64,000 nt of DNA from Cloacibacterium caeni (GCF_907163125.1 NZ_OU015319.1:868001-932000), one strand, 5' to 3'. Numbered from the stretch's first letter, positions 26,968-35,731 are shown. The notes: generated by a model from the letters alone, not told the origin. Numbers and translations are program-made.

Positions 26968-28356
26968 ATGAAAAAAATAATTTTAAGTGCAGCAGTTATT
27001 GCCTTTGGTTTTTCATTTGGACAAAAAAAAGAAATTTCAGCTGCTTTCAAAGCAATCGAAGCAAATGATACTGCTACAGCAAATACACAGATTGGTGCTG
27101 CAGATGCAATTTTAGGTGGTAAAACTTACCTTTTAGAGCCTACCGTTTTAGAACAATATTATTATGCTAAAGGTCTTGGACTTTTAAATACAGGAAAAAT
27201 TTCTGAAGGAGCAGAAGTATTAGCAAATATCTCTGCACTTGGAAAATCTAAAATTTATGTAGGCAAGAACGCAGAGAAACAAAAAGTGTATTACGTAGGT
27301 AAACAAGCTGCAGACGCATCTGGAGTAGCTAATCTTAAAGAAGAAACTTACGCACCTACACTTGTAGGAAATCTTGGAGCAAAGATTAATCCACTTTTGA
27401 CTAAAGCAAATGAAGAAGCTATGGCTGCTTATAATGCGAAAAACCATGAAGTAGCAGGAAAAAAATTCTTAGAAGTAAATAATTTATTAGCTGCTGCAGG
27501 TAGTGAAGATAAACTATACAAATATTATGCAGGTGTATCTTATGCTCAAGGTCAAAAAAATGTAGAAGCTGCTAAGGTTTATAATGAGTTAATTAATGAA
27601 GGTTATACTGGTGTAAAAACTGAATATAAAGCAAAAAATAAGAAAACAGGAGCAGTAGAAAATCTTGACAAAAATTCTTTTGAGCTTTATAAAAAAATGG
27701 GAGCAACCGGAGATTATACTGATTTTAAAACAGAAAACACTCCAAGTGTAGAACAAGAATTATATGAAACAGCTGTAGCTTTAGAAATTGAAAATCAAAA
27801 TTATGACTCAGCTTTAGCATTAATAGATAAAGGATTGGCTAAATTTCCAAAAAGTAGCAAATTAACAGAACAACAAGGTACGGTTTACTACAAATCAGGG
27901 AAAATAGATCAATTCATGGCTAACTTAAAAGACCAAGTTGCTAAAAATCCTAACGATAAAGTTTCTTGGTATAATTTAGGAGTTTTAGCAAGTAAAGATC
28001 CAAGTAAATTAGCTGACGCTGAAGGATATTTCAAAAAATCTTTAGAAATAGACCCTAACTATGTAGAAGCTCTACAAGGTATGATTTATAATATTTATGT
28101 AAATGGAGATGATAAGGCAATCGCTGCTATAGATGAAGCTAGAAAAGCTAAAAAAATGGATGTATTCAATAAATTATTAGGTGAAAGAAGAGCGAAATTA
28201 AGCAAGGCTATTCCTTATGCAGAGAAAATTTATTCTCTTAACCCTAAAGATGTAGAAATTGTATCTTTATTAAAAGGTTTATATCAAACTTCACATAATG
28301 ATGCTAAATTCCAAGAAATGAAAGCAGTAGAAGCTGCTCTAAAAGCTGGAAAATAA
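26968..28356 (+). CDS. Secreted tetratricopeptide-repeat protein
   Basis: 462 aa with signal peptide (MKKIILSAAVIAFGFSFGQ). Helical repeats run through the whole mature part; the clearest TPR units are around residues 260-375 (NYDSALALIDKGLAKFP, DAEGYFKKSLEIDPNYVEAL). Likely periplasmic scaffold or assembly factor. It starts 58 bp after gyrA but no functional link is evident. Its terminator has been split by the IS3 element. Confidence 0.85.
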   Translation: MKKIILSAAVIAFGFSFGQKKEISAAFKAIEANDTATANTQIGAADAILGGKTYLLEPTVLEQYYYAKGLGLLNTGKISEGAEVLANISALGKSKIYVGKNAEKQKVYYVGKQAADASGVANLKEETYAPTLVGNLGAKINPLLTKANEEAMAAYNAKNHEVAGKKFLEVNNLLAAAGSEDKLYKYYAGVSYAQGQKNVEAAKVYNELINEGYTGVKTEYKAKNKKTGAVENLDKNSFELYKKMGATGDYTDFKTENTPSVEQELYETAVALEIENQNYDSALALIDKGLAKFPKSSKLTEQQGTVYYKSGKIDQFMANLKDQVAKNPNDKVSWYNLGVLASKDPSKLADAEGYFKKSLEIDPNYVEALQGMIYNIYVNGDDKAIAAIDEARKAKKMDVFNKLLGERRAKLSKAIPYAEKIYSLNPKDVEIVSLLKGLYQTSHNDAKFQEMKAVEAALKAGK

Positions 28357-28423
28357 TTGATATTTCAATACATAAAAATAAAATCCCGAAGAAATTAGAC
28401 TGCACCCAAAAGTTTAGACAAAA

Positions 28424-29212
28424 TTAAACAATATTTTCAAAGGAAAGAGTTCGGTACTGTACCGGACTCTTTCCTTTGAGATTGAGTCTTATTCTATCAT
28501 TGTTGTAATAGTGAATGTACTTCACTATTTCCATCTTAAGTTCCTGAATGGAACCAAACTTTCTGGCATAAAACATTTCTGATTTTATCGTTCCAAAAAA
28601 GTTTTCTATCACCGCATTGTCCAAACAGTTTCCTTTTCGGGACATACTTTGAATAATACCTTTTTCTTTTAACAAGTTTTGGTAATGTTTCATTTGATAT
28701 TGCCAACCTTGATCAGAATGTAGAATGATGTTTTGTGTAGATTTTACTTTTCTGAATGATTTCTTTAGCATTCTGATGATTTGGCTAAACACAGGTCTTT
28801 CAGATAAGTCAAAACTGACAATTTCACCATTAAATAAATCGATGATTGGAGATAGATAAAGTTTATTACCCGATACATTAAACTCTGTAACATCGGTTGC
28901 CCATTTCTGATTAGGAGTGTCCGATTTGAAATTCCTCTGTAGAACATTGGGCGCAATTTTCCCTTGCTCTCCCTTGTAAGATTTATATTTCTTCACTCGG
29001 ATAATACTCTTTAAACCTAATATTTTCATAAGTCGTAAAACAGTTTTGTGATTAATCAAAATTCCTTTTTCTTTCAAAAGCAAAGTAATTCTTCTATAGC
29101 CCAACCTTCCTTTGTGACGATGATAAATCTGCTTAATCATTTCTTTTATTTCCGCATATTTATCTTTCATTTGAAAGCGTTTTTGATAGTAATAAAAACT
29201 GCTTCTTGCCAT
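28424..29212 (-). CDS. IS3-family transposase OrfB (integrase domain)
   Basis: Contains the rve integrase core with DDE residues: WATDVTEF, HSDQGWQY and the glutamate in NCLDNAVIENFFGTIKSE, plus the HTH_21 segment RHKGRLGYRRI. The frame continues upstream without stop to about 29290 (reading SKAIEELRQDFDLAVLL before the first Met), so OrfB is probably made as an OrfAB fusion by -1 frameshifting on the A-run at about 29275-29279. All catalytic residues are present, so it looks active. Confidence 0.9.
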   Translation of the reverse strand: MARSSFYYYQKRFQMKDKYAEIKEMIKQIYHRHKGRLGYRRITLLLKEKGILINHKTVLRLMKILGLKSIIRVKKYKSYKGEQGKIAPNVLQRNFKSDTPNQKWATDVTEFNVSGNKLYLSPIIDLFNGEIVSFDLSERPVFSQIIRMLKKSFRKVKSTQNIILHSDQGWQYQMKHYQNLLKEKGIIQSMSRKGNCLDNAVIENFFGTIKSEMFYARKFGSIQELKMEIVKYIHYYNNDRIRLNLKGKSPVQYRTLSFENIV

Positions 29213-29253
29213 CGATGTACAATGCAGTAGTACTGCTAAATCAAAGTCCTGCC

Positions 29254-29778
29254 TTAACTCTTCGATGGCTTTGGATTTTTCCTTTCCTGAATTAAGGCGT
29301 CTAACTTTTTTAAAATGGCGTTCTCGGCTTCTAAATAATAAATCCTCTCCAACAGTTCTTCCTCCCTTGTTAAGGGTTTGCCTGTTTTCTTTTTTTTTCG
29401 CGTGTAATTACTCATGGTTTTAGGTCTTCCTCTGGGTATGTTTTCTAAACCTAAAATACCATTTTTTTTGTAATTACGCTGCCAACTAAGAATACTGGAC
29501 TCCGCAGGAATATTAAACCTTCTCGACGCTTCTTTTAAACTTAAATTCTCTTTCTCAATTACTGATAAAATCTTTAATTTAAAATCTTTTGTGTAATGCG
29601 TATTGGAAAGCCGAACAAGTCCTGAAACTCCATAAAGTTCATAAAATTTTATCCATTTACGAACCAAGGAACCACAAACTCCAATGCGTTTTCCTAAATC
29701 GTCTGTTCCAATATCCCCTTTGTGATATCTCTTTATAGCTTTTAATTTAAAGTCTAATGAATATTTACTTTTCCCCAT
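29254..29778 (-). CDS. IS3-family transposase OrfA (DNA-binding)
   Basis: 174 aa from ATG 29778 (MGKSKYSLDFKLKAI). Two helix-turn-helix segments (about 20-50 and 75-110) typical of IS150 OrfA and a C-terminal coiled coil (LTREEELLERIYYLEAENAILKK). Ends inside the region where OrfB is read in the -1 frame. Confidence 0.88.
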   Translation of the reverse strand: MGKSKYSLDFKLKAIKRYHKGDIGTDDLGKRIGVCGSLVRKWIKFYELYGVSGLVRLSNTHYTKDFKLKILSVIEKENLSLKEASRRFNIPAESSILSWQRNYKKNGILGLENIPRGRPKTMSNYTRKKKKTGKPLTREEELLERIYYLEAENAILKKLDALIQERKNPKPSKS

Positions 29779-29832
29779 AAAAAATGCCCCTAAAAAGTGT
29801 CTAACTTTTTGGGGGCAGTCCATTTTCGGGAT

Positions 29833-30483
29833 TTATTTTTTTACCAATAGTTTCTCACAAACCATTTTGCTGAGAACTTCTGTTCTATCTGAAAAATATA
29901 TCTGCATAGAACCATCAAATTTTTCTATGTTTTTAATTAAAATTTCTGCACCTAAAGCTAAATTTCTCTGGTTGAGGTAATTCAGAAAATCATCTGTAGA
30001 AATAGTCACAGAAGTAAGAATTACTGTTTCATTTATTTTACACTCACTTAGTTTTTTAAGATTTTGAGTAATAATGATACCGTCTTTGTCTGGAATAGGT
30101 TCACCATGAGGATCTACTTTTGGAAAATTGAGGATTTCATCCATCTTGTCAAAAAAATCTTCAGAGTGTACATGTTCTAATTGTTCTGCAATTTCGTGTA
30201 CATTTTCCCAACCGAATCCCATTTTTTCAACCAAAAACATTTCTGTTAATCGGTGTTTTCTTACCACTATAGCCGCTTCTTTTCTTCCCAATTCTGTAAC
30301 TTTTATTGGTTTATAGGTCTCGTAGATTACCCAATTTTTGTCTGCAAACTTTTTCATCATGCTGTTTACAGAAGGCATTTTGATTTGTAAAAATTTGCTT
30401 AATTCATTTACAGTAACCTGATTTTCAGAATCTAATAGATGGAAAATGGCTTTTAAATAGTTTTCTTCGGTAAGGGAATTCAT
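29833..30483 (-). CDS. DtxR/MntR-family metal-dependent repressor
   Basis: 216 aa from ATG 30483. N-terminal winged helix (NSLTEENYLKAIFHLLDSE, then FLQIKMPSVNSMMKKF), dimerisation/metal domain (HRLTEMFLVEKMGF, EIAEQLEHVHSEDFFDKMDEILNFP, DPHGEPIP) and a C-terminal FeoA/SH3-like domain. Expected to bind Mn2+ or Fe2+ and repress metal uptake. The TTG at 30516 is rejected as start because a -7 box (complement of 30505-30512) lies there. An inverted repeat over this box suggests autoregulation. The IS3 element lies just downstream. Confidence 0.88.
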   Translation of the reverse strand: MNSLTEENYLKAIFHLLDSENQVTVNELSKFLQIKMPSVNSMMKKFADKNWVIYETYKPIKVTELGRKEAAIVVRKHRLTEMFLVEKMGFGWENVHEIAEQLEHVHSEDFFDKMDEILNFPKVDPHGEPIPDKDGIIITQNLKKLSECKINETVILTSVTISTDDFLNYLNQRNLALGAEILIKNIEKFDGSMQIYFSDRTEVLSKMVCEKLLVKK

Positions 30484-30485
30484 GT

Positions 30486-30515
30486 TGTTAGATGTAATAT
30501 TTTTCAAATCTAACA
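30486..30515 (-). promoter_or_regulatory. Inverted repeat over the dtxR-type promoter, candidate operator
   Basis: TGTTAGAT (30486-30493) and ATCTAACA (30508-30515) are perfect 8-bp arms with 14 nt between, covering the -7 box TAGATTTG of the regulator gene and ending at its start codon. Size and position fit an autoregulatory operator; no binding data. Confidence 0.5.
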
Positions 30516-30529
30516 TTTTATTTTTACAT

Positions 30530-30600
30530 AAAAAAAACCTCCAATTGCTTGGAGGTAAAAACTAATAACCATGAAAACTCAAATTAAACATGAGAATCGT
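30530..30600 (-). ncRNA. Candidate small RNA with sigma-54-type promoter
   Basis: On the minus strand a canonical terminator (8-bp stem from 30556 to 30537, then T8 to 30530) follows a sigma-54-type promoter at 30625-30610. The predicted transcript starts near 30600 and is about 70 nt. It has no convincing minus-strand reading frame. Alternatively it is a leader or attenuator ahead of the regulator gene at 30483. Confidence 0.5.
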
Positions 30601-30609
30601 TATTAATAT

Positions 30610-30625
30610 TGCAAATAACGTGCCA
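30610..30625 (-). promoter_or_regulatory. Sigma-54 (RpoN) type promoter
   Basis: Read on the complement: TGGCACG (30625-30619), 4 nt, TTGCA (30614-30610). The spacing GG-N10-GC is exactly canonical, and all conserved bases of the consensus TGGCACG-N4-TTGCW match. Confidence 0.65.
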
Positions 30626-30658
30626 AAAGAAAATGGCTCTCTTTGAAATAAGTTTCCT

Positions 30659-30688
30659 TTGCAAAAATACAAAAAAATCTTACATTTG
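30659..30688 (+). promoter_or_regulatory. Promoter of ndk
   Basis: TTG at 30659-30661 and TACATTTG at 30681-30688, spacer 19 nt, 22 nt ahead of the ATG. This excludes the upstream in-frame extension to 30609. Confidence 0.7.
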
Positions 30689-30710
30689 CAAAAAATATTT
30701 TAAAAAAATT

Positions 30711-31130
30711 ATGTCAGGTAACATTACATTTACAATGATTAAGCCAGATGCAGTTGCAGATGGGCACATTGGAGCAATTTTAGGGAAAATTGCGGAAGCA
30801 GGATTTACATTCAAAGCATTAAAATTAACTCAACTTACAGTTGCAGATGCTAAAAAATTCTATGAAGTACATGCAGAAAGACCTTTCTACGGAGAATTAG
30901 TAGAATTTATGTCTTCTGGACCAATCGTAGCTGCTGTTTTAGAAAAAGAAAATGCAGTACAAGATTTCAGAAAACTAATCGGTGCTACTAATCCTGCAGA
31001 TGCGGCAGAAGGAACTATTAGAAAGATGTTTGCAAGAAGCGTAGGTGAAAATGCAGTTCACGGTTCAGATTCTGATGAAAATGCTCTAATTGAAGCGCAA
31101 TTCCATTTTTCTGGAAGAGAAATTTTCTAA
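30711..31130 (+). CDS. ndk: Nucleoside-diphosphate kinase
   Basis: 139 aa, complete. Transfers the gamma phosphate of ATP to other nucleoside diphosphates through a phosphohistidine; the active-site histidine is in NAVHGSDS (about residue 115), and [10 protein letters not shown] is the usual start. Start ATG 30711 supported by the promoter 22 nt upstream. Monocistronic: a terminator follows. Confidence 0.97.
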   Translation: MSGNITFTMIKPDAVADGHIGAILGKIAEAGFTFKALKLTQLTVADAKKFYEVHAERPFYGELVEFMSSGPIVAAVLEKENAVQDFRKLIGATNPADAAEGTIRKMFARSVGENAVHGSDSDENALIEAQFHFSGREIF

Positions 31131-31157
31131 TCAAATAGTTTTACCCAAAATTTATAA

Positions 31158-31187
31158 AAAAAGTTCGAGAATTTTCTCGAACTTTTT
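31158..31187. terminator. Bidirectional terminator between ndk and rpe
   Basis: 13-bp stem AAAAAGTTCGAGA / TCTCGAACTTTTT with loop ATTT between convergent genes. Confidence 0.87.
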
Positions 31188-31211
31188 ATTTTTATATCTC
31201 TTTAAGTAATT

Positions 31212-31862
31212 TTAAACTTTCAATAGTTCAATTGTTCTTTCTGGATTTTCACTAGCAAAAACAGCATTTCCTGCTACCAGAACATCTGCACCTGCTTCGA
31301 AGAGTTTTGGTGCGTTTTCGGTATTTACACCGCCGTCTATTTCGATGAGCGCTGTAGAATTATTCTCCAGAATCAATTCTTTGGTTTCTCTGATTTTTTT
31401 GTAAGTGTTTTCTATGAATTTTTGTCCACCAAAACCAGGATTTACGCTCATCAAAAGTACCAAATCAACTTCGGTAATAATATCTTCTAATACCCAAACT
31501 GGAGTAGAAGGATTAAGCACTACACCAGCTTTTGCACCTTTGTCTTGAATCAAATTAATGGTTCTGTGAAGATGTGTACACGCTTCATAATGTACAGAAA
31601 CCAAGTCTGCACCGTAATTGATGAATTCTTCTACATATTTTTCAGGCTCTACAATCATAAGATGTACATCTACAAATTTTTTGGCGTGTTCCTGAATCGC
31701 TTTCATTACTGGGAAACCAAATGAAATATTCGGAACGAATCTTCCATCCATTACATCTACATGAAACCAATCGGCTTGACTGCCGTTAATCATTTCTATA
31801 TCACGCTGTAAATTCCCAAAATCTGCAGATAAAACTGAAGGTGCAATAAGTTTTGTTTTCAT
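31212..31862 (-). CDS. rpe: Ribulose-phosphate 3-epimerase
   Basis: 216-aa TIM barrel interconverting ribulose 5-phosphate and xylulose 5-phosphate. Conserved segments are APSVLSADFGNL, HVDVMDGRFVPNISFG with the metal ligands, VHLMI, MSVNPGFGGQKF and EIDGGV. Length and motifs are standard. Lies downstream of rpoD, separated from it by a terminator and word-like repeats, so it probably has its own promoter. Confidence 0.96.
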   Translation of the reverse strand: MKTKLIAPSVLSADFGNLQRDIEMINGSQADWFHVDVMDGRFVPNISFGFPVMKAIQEHAKKFVDVHLMIVEPEKYVEEFINYGADLVSVHYEACTHLHRTINLIQDKGAKAGVVLNPSTPVWVLEDIITEVDLVLLMSVNPGFGGQKFIENTYKKIRETKELILENNSTALIEIDGGVNTENAPKLFEAGADVLVAGNAVFASENPERTIELLKV

Positions 31863-31985
31863 TTAAATTGCTTTCTGCTGTCAGCTTTTAGCTTTCAGCT
31901 TGATTAATAAAATATTTTAAAATAAAAAAAGATAGCTTTCGCTATCTTTTTGCTGTTTGCAGATAGCTGAAAGCCGACTGCTAAA
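31863..31985. repeat. Word-like repeats and rpoD terminator
   Basis: The gap between rpe and rpoD is built of variants of GCTTTCAGC / GCTGAAAGC (for example 31868-31898 and 31952-31980) around a hairpin GATAGC-TTTC-GCTATC (31931-31946) with A and T runs on both sides, which serves as terminator of rpoD. The same wording recurs at 42080-42170. Confidence 0.6.
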
Positions 31986-32852
31986 TTATTTACCAAGGTA
32001 AGACTTCAAGATTTTGCTTCTAGAGTTGTGTTTCAATCTCTTAATTGCTTTTTCTTTAATCTGTCTTACTCTTTCTCTCGTTAAGTCGAAAGTTTCACCT
32101 ATTTCTTCTAAAGTCATAGGATGTTTTCCGTTGAGACCGAAGTATAATCTTACCAAATCTGCTTCTCTTGGCGTAAGCGTTTGTAAAGCTCTTTCAATCT
32201 CTATTTGTAGAGATTCTAGCATTAAGTCTTTATCTGGACTTGGTGATTCACCAGAACGTAAAACGTCATATAAGTTAGAATCTTCTCCTTCTACTAATGG
32301 TGCGTCCATAGATAAGTGACGACCAGAGTTTTTCATAGATTCTTTAATATCTTCTTCGCTCATGTCTAGAACTTCTGCCAATTCTTCTGGTGAAGGTGGT
32401 CTTTCGTTTTCTTGTTCTAAGTGTGCGTAAGCTTTGTTGATTTTATTGATTGAACCAATTTTGTTCAAAGGTAATCTTACAATTCTAGATTGCTCAGCAA
32501 GAGCTTGTAAGATAGATTGTCTAATCCACCAAACTGCATAAGAAATAAATTTGAAACCTCTGGTTTCGTCATATCTTTTAGCAGCTTTCATTAGACCAAG
32601 GTTTCCTTCATTAATAAGGTCAGGAAGAGATAATCCTTGGTTTTGATATTGTTTTGATACAGACACCACGAAACGCAAGTTGGCTTTAATTAACTTTTCT
32701 AGAGCAGCTCTGTCTCCGTTACGGATTCTTTGAGCGAGTTCTACTTCTTCGTCTGCTGTGATGAGTTCTACTTTACCAATTTCTTGCAAATATTTGTCAA
32801 GGGAAGCGGTTTCTCTATTGGTAACCTGTTTTGTAATTTTTAACTGTCTCAT
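31986..32852 (-). CDS. rpoD: Primary sigma factor (RpoD/SigA type, short Bacteroidota form)
   Basis: 288 aa, lacking the long N-terminal region 1.1 of proteobacterial sigma-70, as usual in Bacteroidota. Region 1.2 ([16 protein letters not shown]), region 2 ([35 protein letters not shown], then [14 protein letters not shown]), region 3 and region 4 with [19 protein letters not shown] are intact. It should recognise the TTG/TAnnTTTG promoters seen in this window. Confidence 0.96.
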   Translation of the reverse strand: MRQLKITKQVTNRETASLDKYLQEIGKVELITADEEVELAQRIRNGDRAALEKLIKANLRFVVSVSKQYQNQGLSLPDLINEGNLGLMKAAKRYDETRGFKFISYAVWWIRQSILQALAEQSRIVRLPLNKIGSINKINKAYAHLEQENERPPSPEELAEVLDMSEEDIKESMKNSGRHLSMDAPLVEGEDSNLYDVLRSGESPSPDKDLMLESLQIEIERALQTLTPREADLVRLYFGLNGKHPMTLEEIGETFDLTRERVRQIKEKAIKRLKHNSRSKILKSYLGK

Positions 32853-32936
32853 ATCTTATTATACGTTCATTATAACGAAAAGGTTACACACTTTATTGAA
32901 ATTAATGAAAAAATAGCTAAATTTTATAGAAAAAGC

Positions 32937-33050
32937 CAATAATTTGGGCGCCATTTCCAGCTTTCGCCAGTCGCTATCTCAAAAGCCAATCCTAATTCCC
33001 ATATTTTTTGAGATGAGCTCCAACAATGGCTCAATCTGGGGCGCAATTTT
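32937..33050. repeat. Dispersed intergenic repeat (TTTGGGCGCC type)
   Basis: This stretch is less AT-rich than its surroundings and non-coding, with TTTGGGCGCCATTTCCAGC, TCGCCAGTCGCTATCTC, TTGAGATGAGCTCC and GGGGCGCAATTTT. TATCTCAAAAG and TTTTTTGAGAT are inverted to each other. It resembles repeats I associate with flavobacterial genomes, but only one copy is in the window. Nothing else occurs in 32853-33336 apart from the next element. Confidence 0.45.
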
Positions 33051-33138
33051 CGTATTTTATTAAACTTTTTGAATTAAGTTTTTCGATTTTTATGACCTAG
33101 GAAACGGAGGCGTTTAAAAATTTTTAAAAATTTTTGTA

Positions 33139-33275
33139 AAGAAATTTCCACTGTTTGAGTATGTAAGGAAAAAGCTAGGGACGAGTTTTGGAAATTTTAG
33201 AAAATTATTTAAAATTTTAGCCGAGTTTCCAGTCTTGAATTTTTGGTTCTTTTGTTTCAAGACAAAAGAACATGT
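33139..33275. repeat. Dispersed intergenic repeat ending in a 10-bp hairpin
   Basis: A stretch with GGGACGAGTTTTGGAAATTT and GCCGAGTTTCCAGTCTTG ends in a perfect hairpin GTTCTTTTGT / ACAAAAGAAC (33246-33271) without a T-run. It is non-coding and looks like a flavobacterial dispersed element; its identity is from memory and not shown by a second copy here. Confidence 0.45.
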
Positions 33276-33336
33276 TTATTTTAAAATTAATATTGTAAGT
33301 ATTAAAAATCTTCCACTTTTTCCTTAATTTAGTCCT

Positions 33337-34368
33337 ATGAAATTTTCTTTTAAAAATGACTATTCCGAAGGTTGCCATCCCAAAATTTTGGAGGCACTTT
33401 CTCAATGTAATTTAGACCAACAAAACGGTTACGGACTAGATATTTACTCAGAAAATGCAGCAAATATCATCAGAGAAAAATCAAAATCCCCTGAGTCTAA
33501 AGTTCATTTGGTAAGTGGTGGAACGCAAGCCAATTTAATTGTAATTTCTAGTATTTTAAGACCACACGAAAGTGTAGTTTCGGCTAATACTGGTCATATT
33601 TTCACCAATGAAACTGGTGCAATAGAAGCTACAGGTCATAAAGTACACGGCGTAGAAACCAAAGATGGAAAATTAAGACCAGAAGATATTCAGAATGTGC
33701 TAGATGTACATGCCAATGTTCCGCATCAGGTAAAGCAGAAGTTGGTTTACATCTCTAATTCTACCGAAATTGGAACGATTTATACCAAAAAAGAATTGGA
33801 AAATTTATCAAATTTTTGCAAAGAAAAAAATCTATATTTATTTATGGATGGCGCCAGATTAGGACACGCTTTAACGGCAGAAAGCAATGATGTAACGCTA
33901 GAAGATGTAGCGAAGTTTACAGATGTTTTTTATCTTGGCGGAACCAAAAACGGAGCTTTATTAGGTGAAGCAATCATTATAAACAGACAAAGTCTGCAAG
34001 AAGAATTCGGGTTTCACATTAAGCAAAAAGGGGCAATGCTCGCGAAAGGAAGATTACTCGGAATTCAGTTTCAAGAGTTGATGAAAGACGATTTATATTG
34101 GGATTTAGCAAGACATGCCAATCAACAAGCCATGAAAATCAAGCAAACTTTCAAAGAAATAGGTTGTAATTTTTTGGCGGAAACAGATACCAATCAGATT
34201 TTCCCAATTTTAGAAAATTCACAAATTGAGAAACTTTCAGAACAGTTTGATTTTTATGTTTGGAAGAAAATAGATGCACAAACATCAGCCATTAGAATTA
34301 TTACTTCTTGGGCTACAGAAACCGAAGTGGTAGAACGTTTTTGTCAAGAAATTTTGAAATTAAAATAA
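33337..34368 (+). CDS. Threonine aldolase / beta-eliminating lyase family PLP enzyme
   Basis: 343 aa fold-type I PLP protein. FKNDYSEGCHPKILEAL at the start, SGGTQANL near 66, LFMDGARLGHAL (PLP aspartate) and the Schiff-base lysine in YLGGTKNGALLGEA are those of low-specificity threonine aldolases, which split threonine to glycine and acetaldehyde. The exact substrate is not certain. Followed after 19 bp by a secreted peptidase. Confidence 0.88.
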   Translation: MKFSFKNDYSEGCHPKILEALSQCNLDQQNGYGLDIYSENAANIIREKSKSPESKVHLVSGGTQANLIVISSILRPHESVVSANTGHIFTNETGAIEATGHKVHGVETKDGKLRPEDIQNVLDVHANVPHQVKQKLVYISNSTEIGTIYTKKELENLSNFCKEKNLYLFMDGARLGHALTAESNDVTLEDVAKFTDVFYLGGTKNGALLGEAIIINRQSLQEEFGFHIKQKGAMLAKGRLLGIQFQELMKDDLYWDLARHANQQAMKIKQTFKEIGCNFLAETDTNQIFPILENSQIEKLSEQFDFYVWKKIDAQTSAIRIITSWATETEVVERFCQEILKLK

Positions 34369-34387
34369 ATAAAACCAACTCTAAATA

Positions 34388-35728
34388 ATGAAAAAACTTA
34401 TACTTTTAGTTTTTTTAATTCCTGCTGTTTTCTCGGCACAACAAACCGTTTCCAGAGATGCAGAAATTGCGAATTATGTGTCTCAAGTAAGCGCAGATTC
34501 TTTAAAATCTCATATCAATAAATTAGTAAGTTTTGGTACTCGTCATACGATGAGTTCTACTACTGATGCTAAAAAAGGAATTGGTGCTGCTAGAAATTGG
34601 GTGCTTTCTAAATTTAGAAATTATGCTAAAAATGCTGATGGAAGAATGGAAGTTTTTCTACAAAATCAAACCATTCAACCAGACGGAAAAAGAATCAATC
34701 AGCCAACAGATTTAGGAAACGCTATTGCTATTTTGCGTGGAACTGATCCTAATGATAAAAGAATTTTTATGATTGGCGGACATCTTGACTCCAGAGTTTC
34801 TGATGTGATGAATGCCAAAGATTTCGCACCTGGAGCAAATGACGACGGAAGCGGAGTAGGTGCTGTAATAGAATCTGCCAGAATTTTGAGCCAATCAAAA
34901 TTTCCTGCAACTATAGTTTTTGTAGCATTTTCTGGTGAGGAACAAGGTTTGTTAGGTGCTAAAATGCTTGCAGAAAAGGCAAAAAATGAAAATTGGCAAT
35001 TAGAAGCTTTGTTGAATAATGATATGATTGGGAATAATCTTTCCAGTGAAACCAATCTAATCAATGCCAATCAGTTAAGAGTTTTTTCTGAAGGTTTGCC
35101 GCAATTTGATTTGGATAAAAAAGCGCAAGGAATTAGAAATTTAGGTTTAGAAAATGATGGAGAAGCCAGACAGTTGGCAAGATACATTAAGGAAATTGGA
35201 GAGCGTTATGTGGACAATTTAGAAGTTAAATTAATCTATAGAAACGACAGATTTCTTCGTGGCGGCGATCATACTTCTTTCGTGAATCAAGGTTTTTCAG
35301 CGGTAAGATTGACTGAATTCAATGAAAATTACGACCATCAACATCAAGATATTAGAAAAGAAAACGGTAAGCAATTTGGAGATTTACCAGAATTTATGGA
35401 TTTTGAATATTTCAAGAAAAATGTTGGGGTAAATGTTTCTGTTTTGGCAAATTTGGCAAAATCTCCTTCAAAACCAGAAAATGTGAAAATGGATGTAAAA
35501 GAATTGACCAATTTCACGACCATTCATTGGGAAAAACCAAAAAATGGAGAAGTTGTAGGTTACTATGTTCTCATGCGTGAAACCGATTCTTCTACTTGGC
35601 AAAAGAAATTTTTCACCAAAGAAAATTCTATGAAACTGCCTTATTCTAAAGATAATTATTTCTTTGCAGTACAAGCGGTAAACAGTTCAGGAAACGAAAG
35701 TCTCATCGTAATTCCAAGTGTAAAATAA
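34388..35728 (+). CDS. Secreted M28-family aminopeptidase with C-terminal fibronectin-III-like domain
   Basis: 446 aa with signal peptide (MKKLILLVFLIPAVFSAQ). The catalytic domain carries GGHLDSRVSD, GANDDGSGVG, the Glu pair in SGEEQGLLGA, NNDMIGN and the histidine in RGGDHTSF, a complete two-zinc set. Residues about 355-446 (TTIHWEKPKNGEVVGYYVL) look like a fibronectin type III domain. Likely periplasmic or extracellular peptide scavenging. It is not closely similar to the M28 enzyme at 16309. Confidence 0.9.
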   Translation: MKKLILLVFLIPAVFSAQQTVSRDAEIANYVSQVSADSLKSHINKLVSFGTRHTMSSTTDAKKGIGAARNWVLSKFRNYAKNADGRMEVFLQNQTIQPDGKRINQPTDLGNAIAILRGTDPNDKRIFMIGGHLDSRVSDVMNAKDFAPGANDDGSGVGAVIESARILSQSKFPATIVFVAFSGEEQGLLGAKMLAEKAKNENWQLEALLNNDMIGNNLSSETNLINANQLRVFSEGLPQFDLDKKAQGIRNLGLENDGEARQLARYIKEIGERYVDNLEVKLIYRNDRFLRGGDHTSFVNQGFSAVRLTEFNENYDHQHQDIRKENGKQFGDLPEFMDFEYFKKNVGVNVSVLANLAKSPSKPENVKMDVKELTNFTTIHWEKPKNGEVVGYYVLMRETDSSTWQKKFFTKENSMKLPYSKDNYFFAVQAVNSSGNESLIVIPSVK

Positions 35729-35731
35729 TAG

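Larger units (their letters stand above)
28397..29821 (-). mobile_element. IS3-family insertion sequence (IS150-like), complete
   Basis: 1425 bp. Terminal inverted repeats begin AGACTGCACCC at the left and, on the complement, GGACTGCCCCC at the right, and stay similar for about 24 bp. A 3-bp target duplication ATT (28394-28396 and 29822-29824) borders it. Two overlapping frames encode OrfA and OrfB. It sits exactly in the loop of a terminator whose arms (AAATCCCGAA and TTCGGGATTT) remain on either side. Confidence 0.9.

Noticed and set aside
28424-29778. IS3 transposase as a frameshifted pseudogene
   Set aside because: Two overlapping frames with an A-run are the normal IS3 arrangement; all catalytic residues are present.
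30571-30606. 11-codon plus-strand leader peptide frame behind a GGAGGT sequence
   Set aside because: Looked like a sequestered Shine-Dalgarno with a micro-ORF, but no plus-strand promoter is found and the hairpin has its U-run on the minus strand, where the sigma-54-type promoter explains it better.
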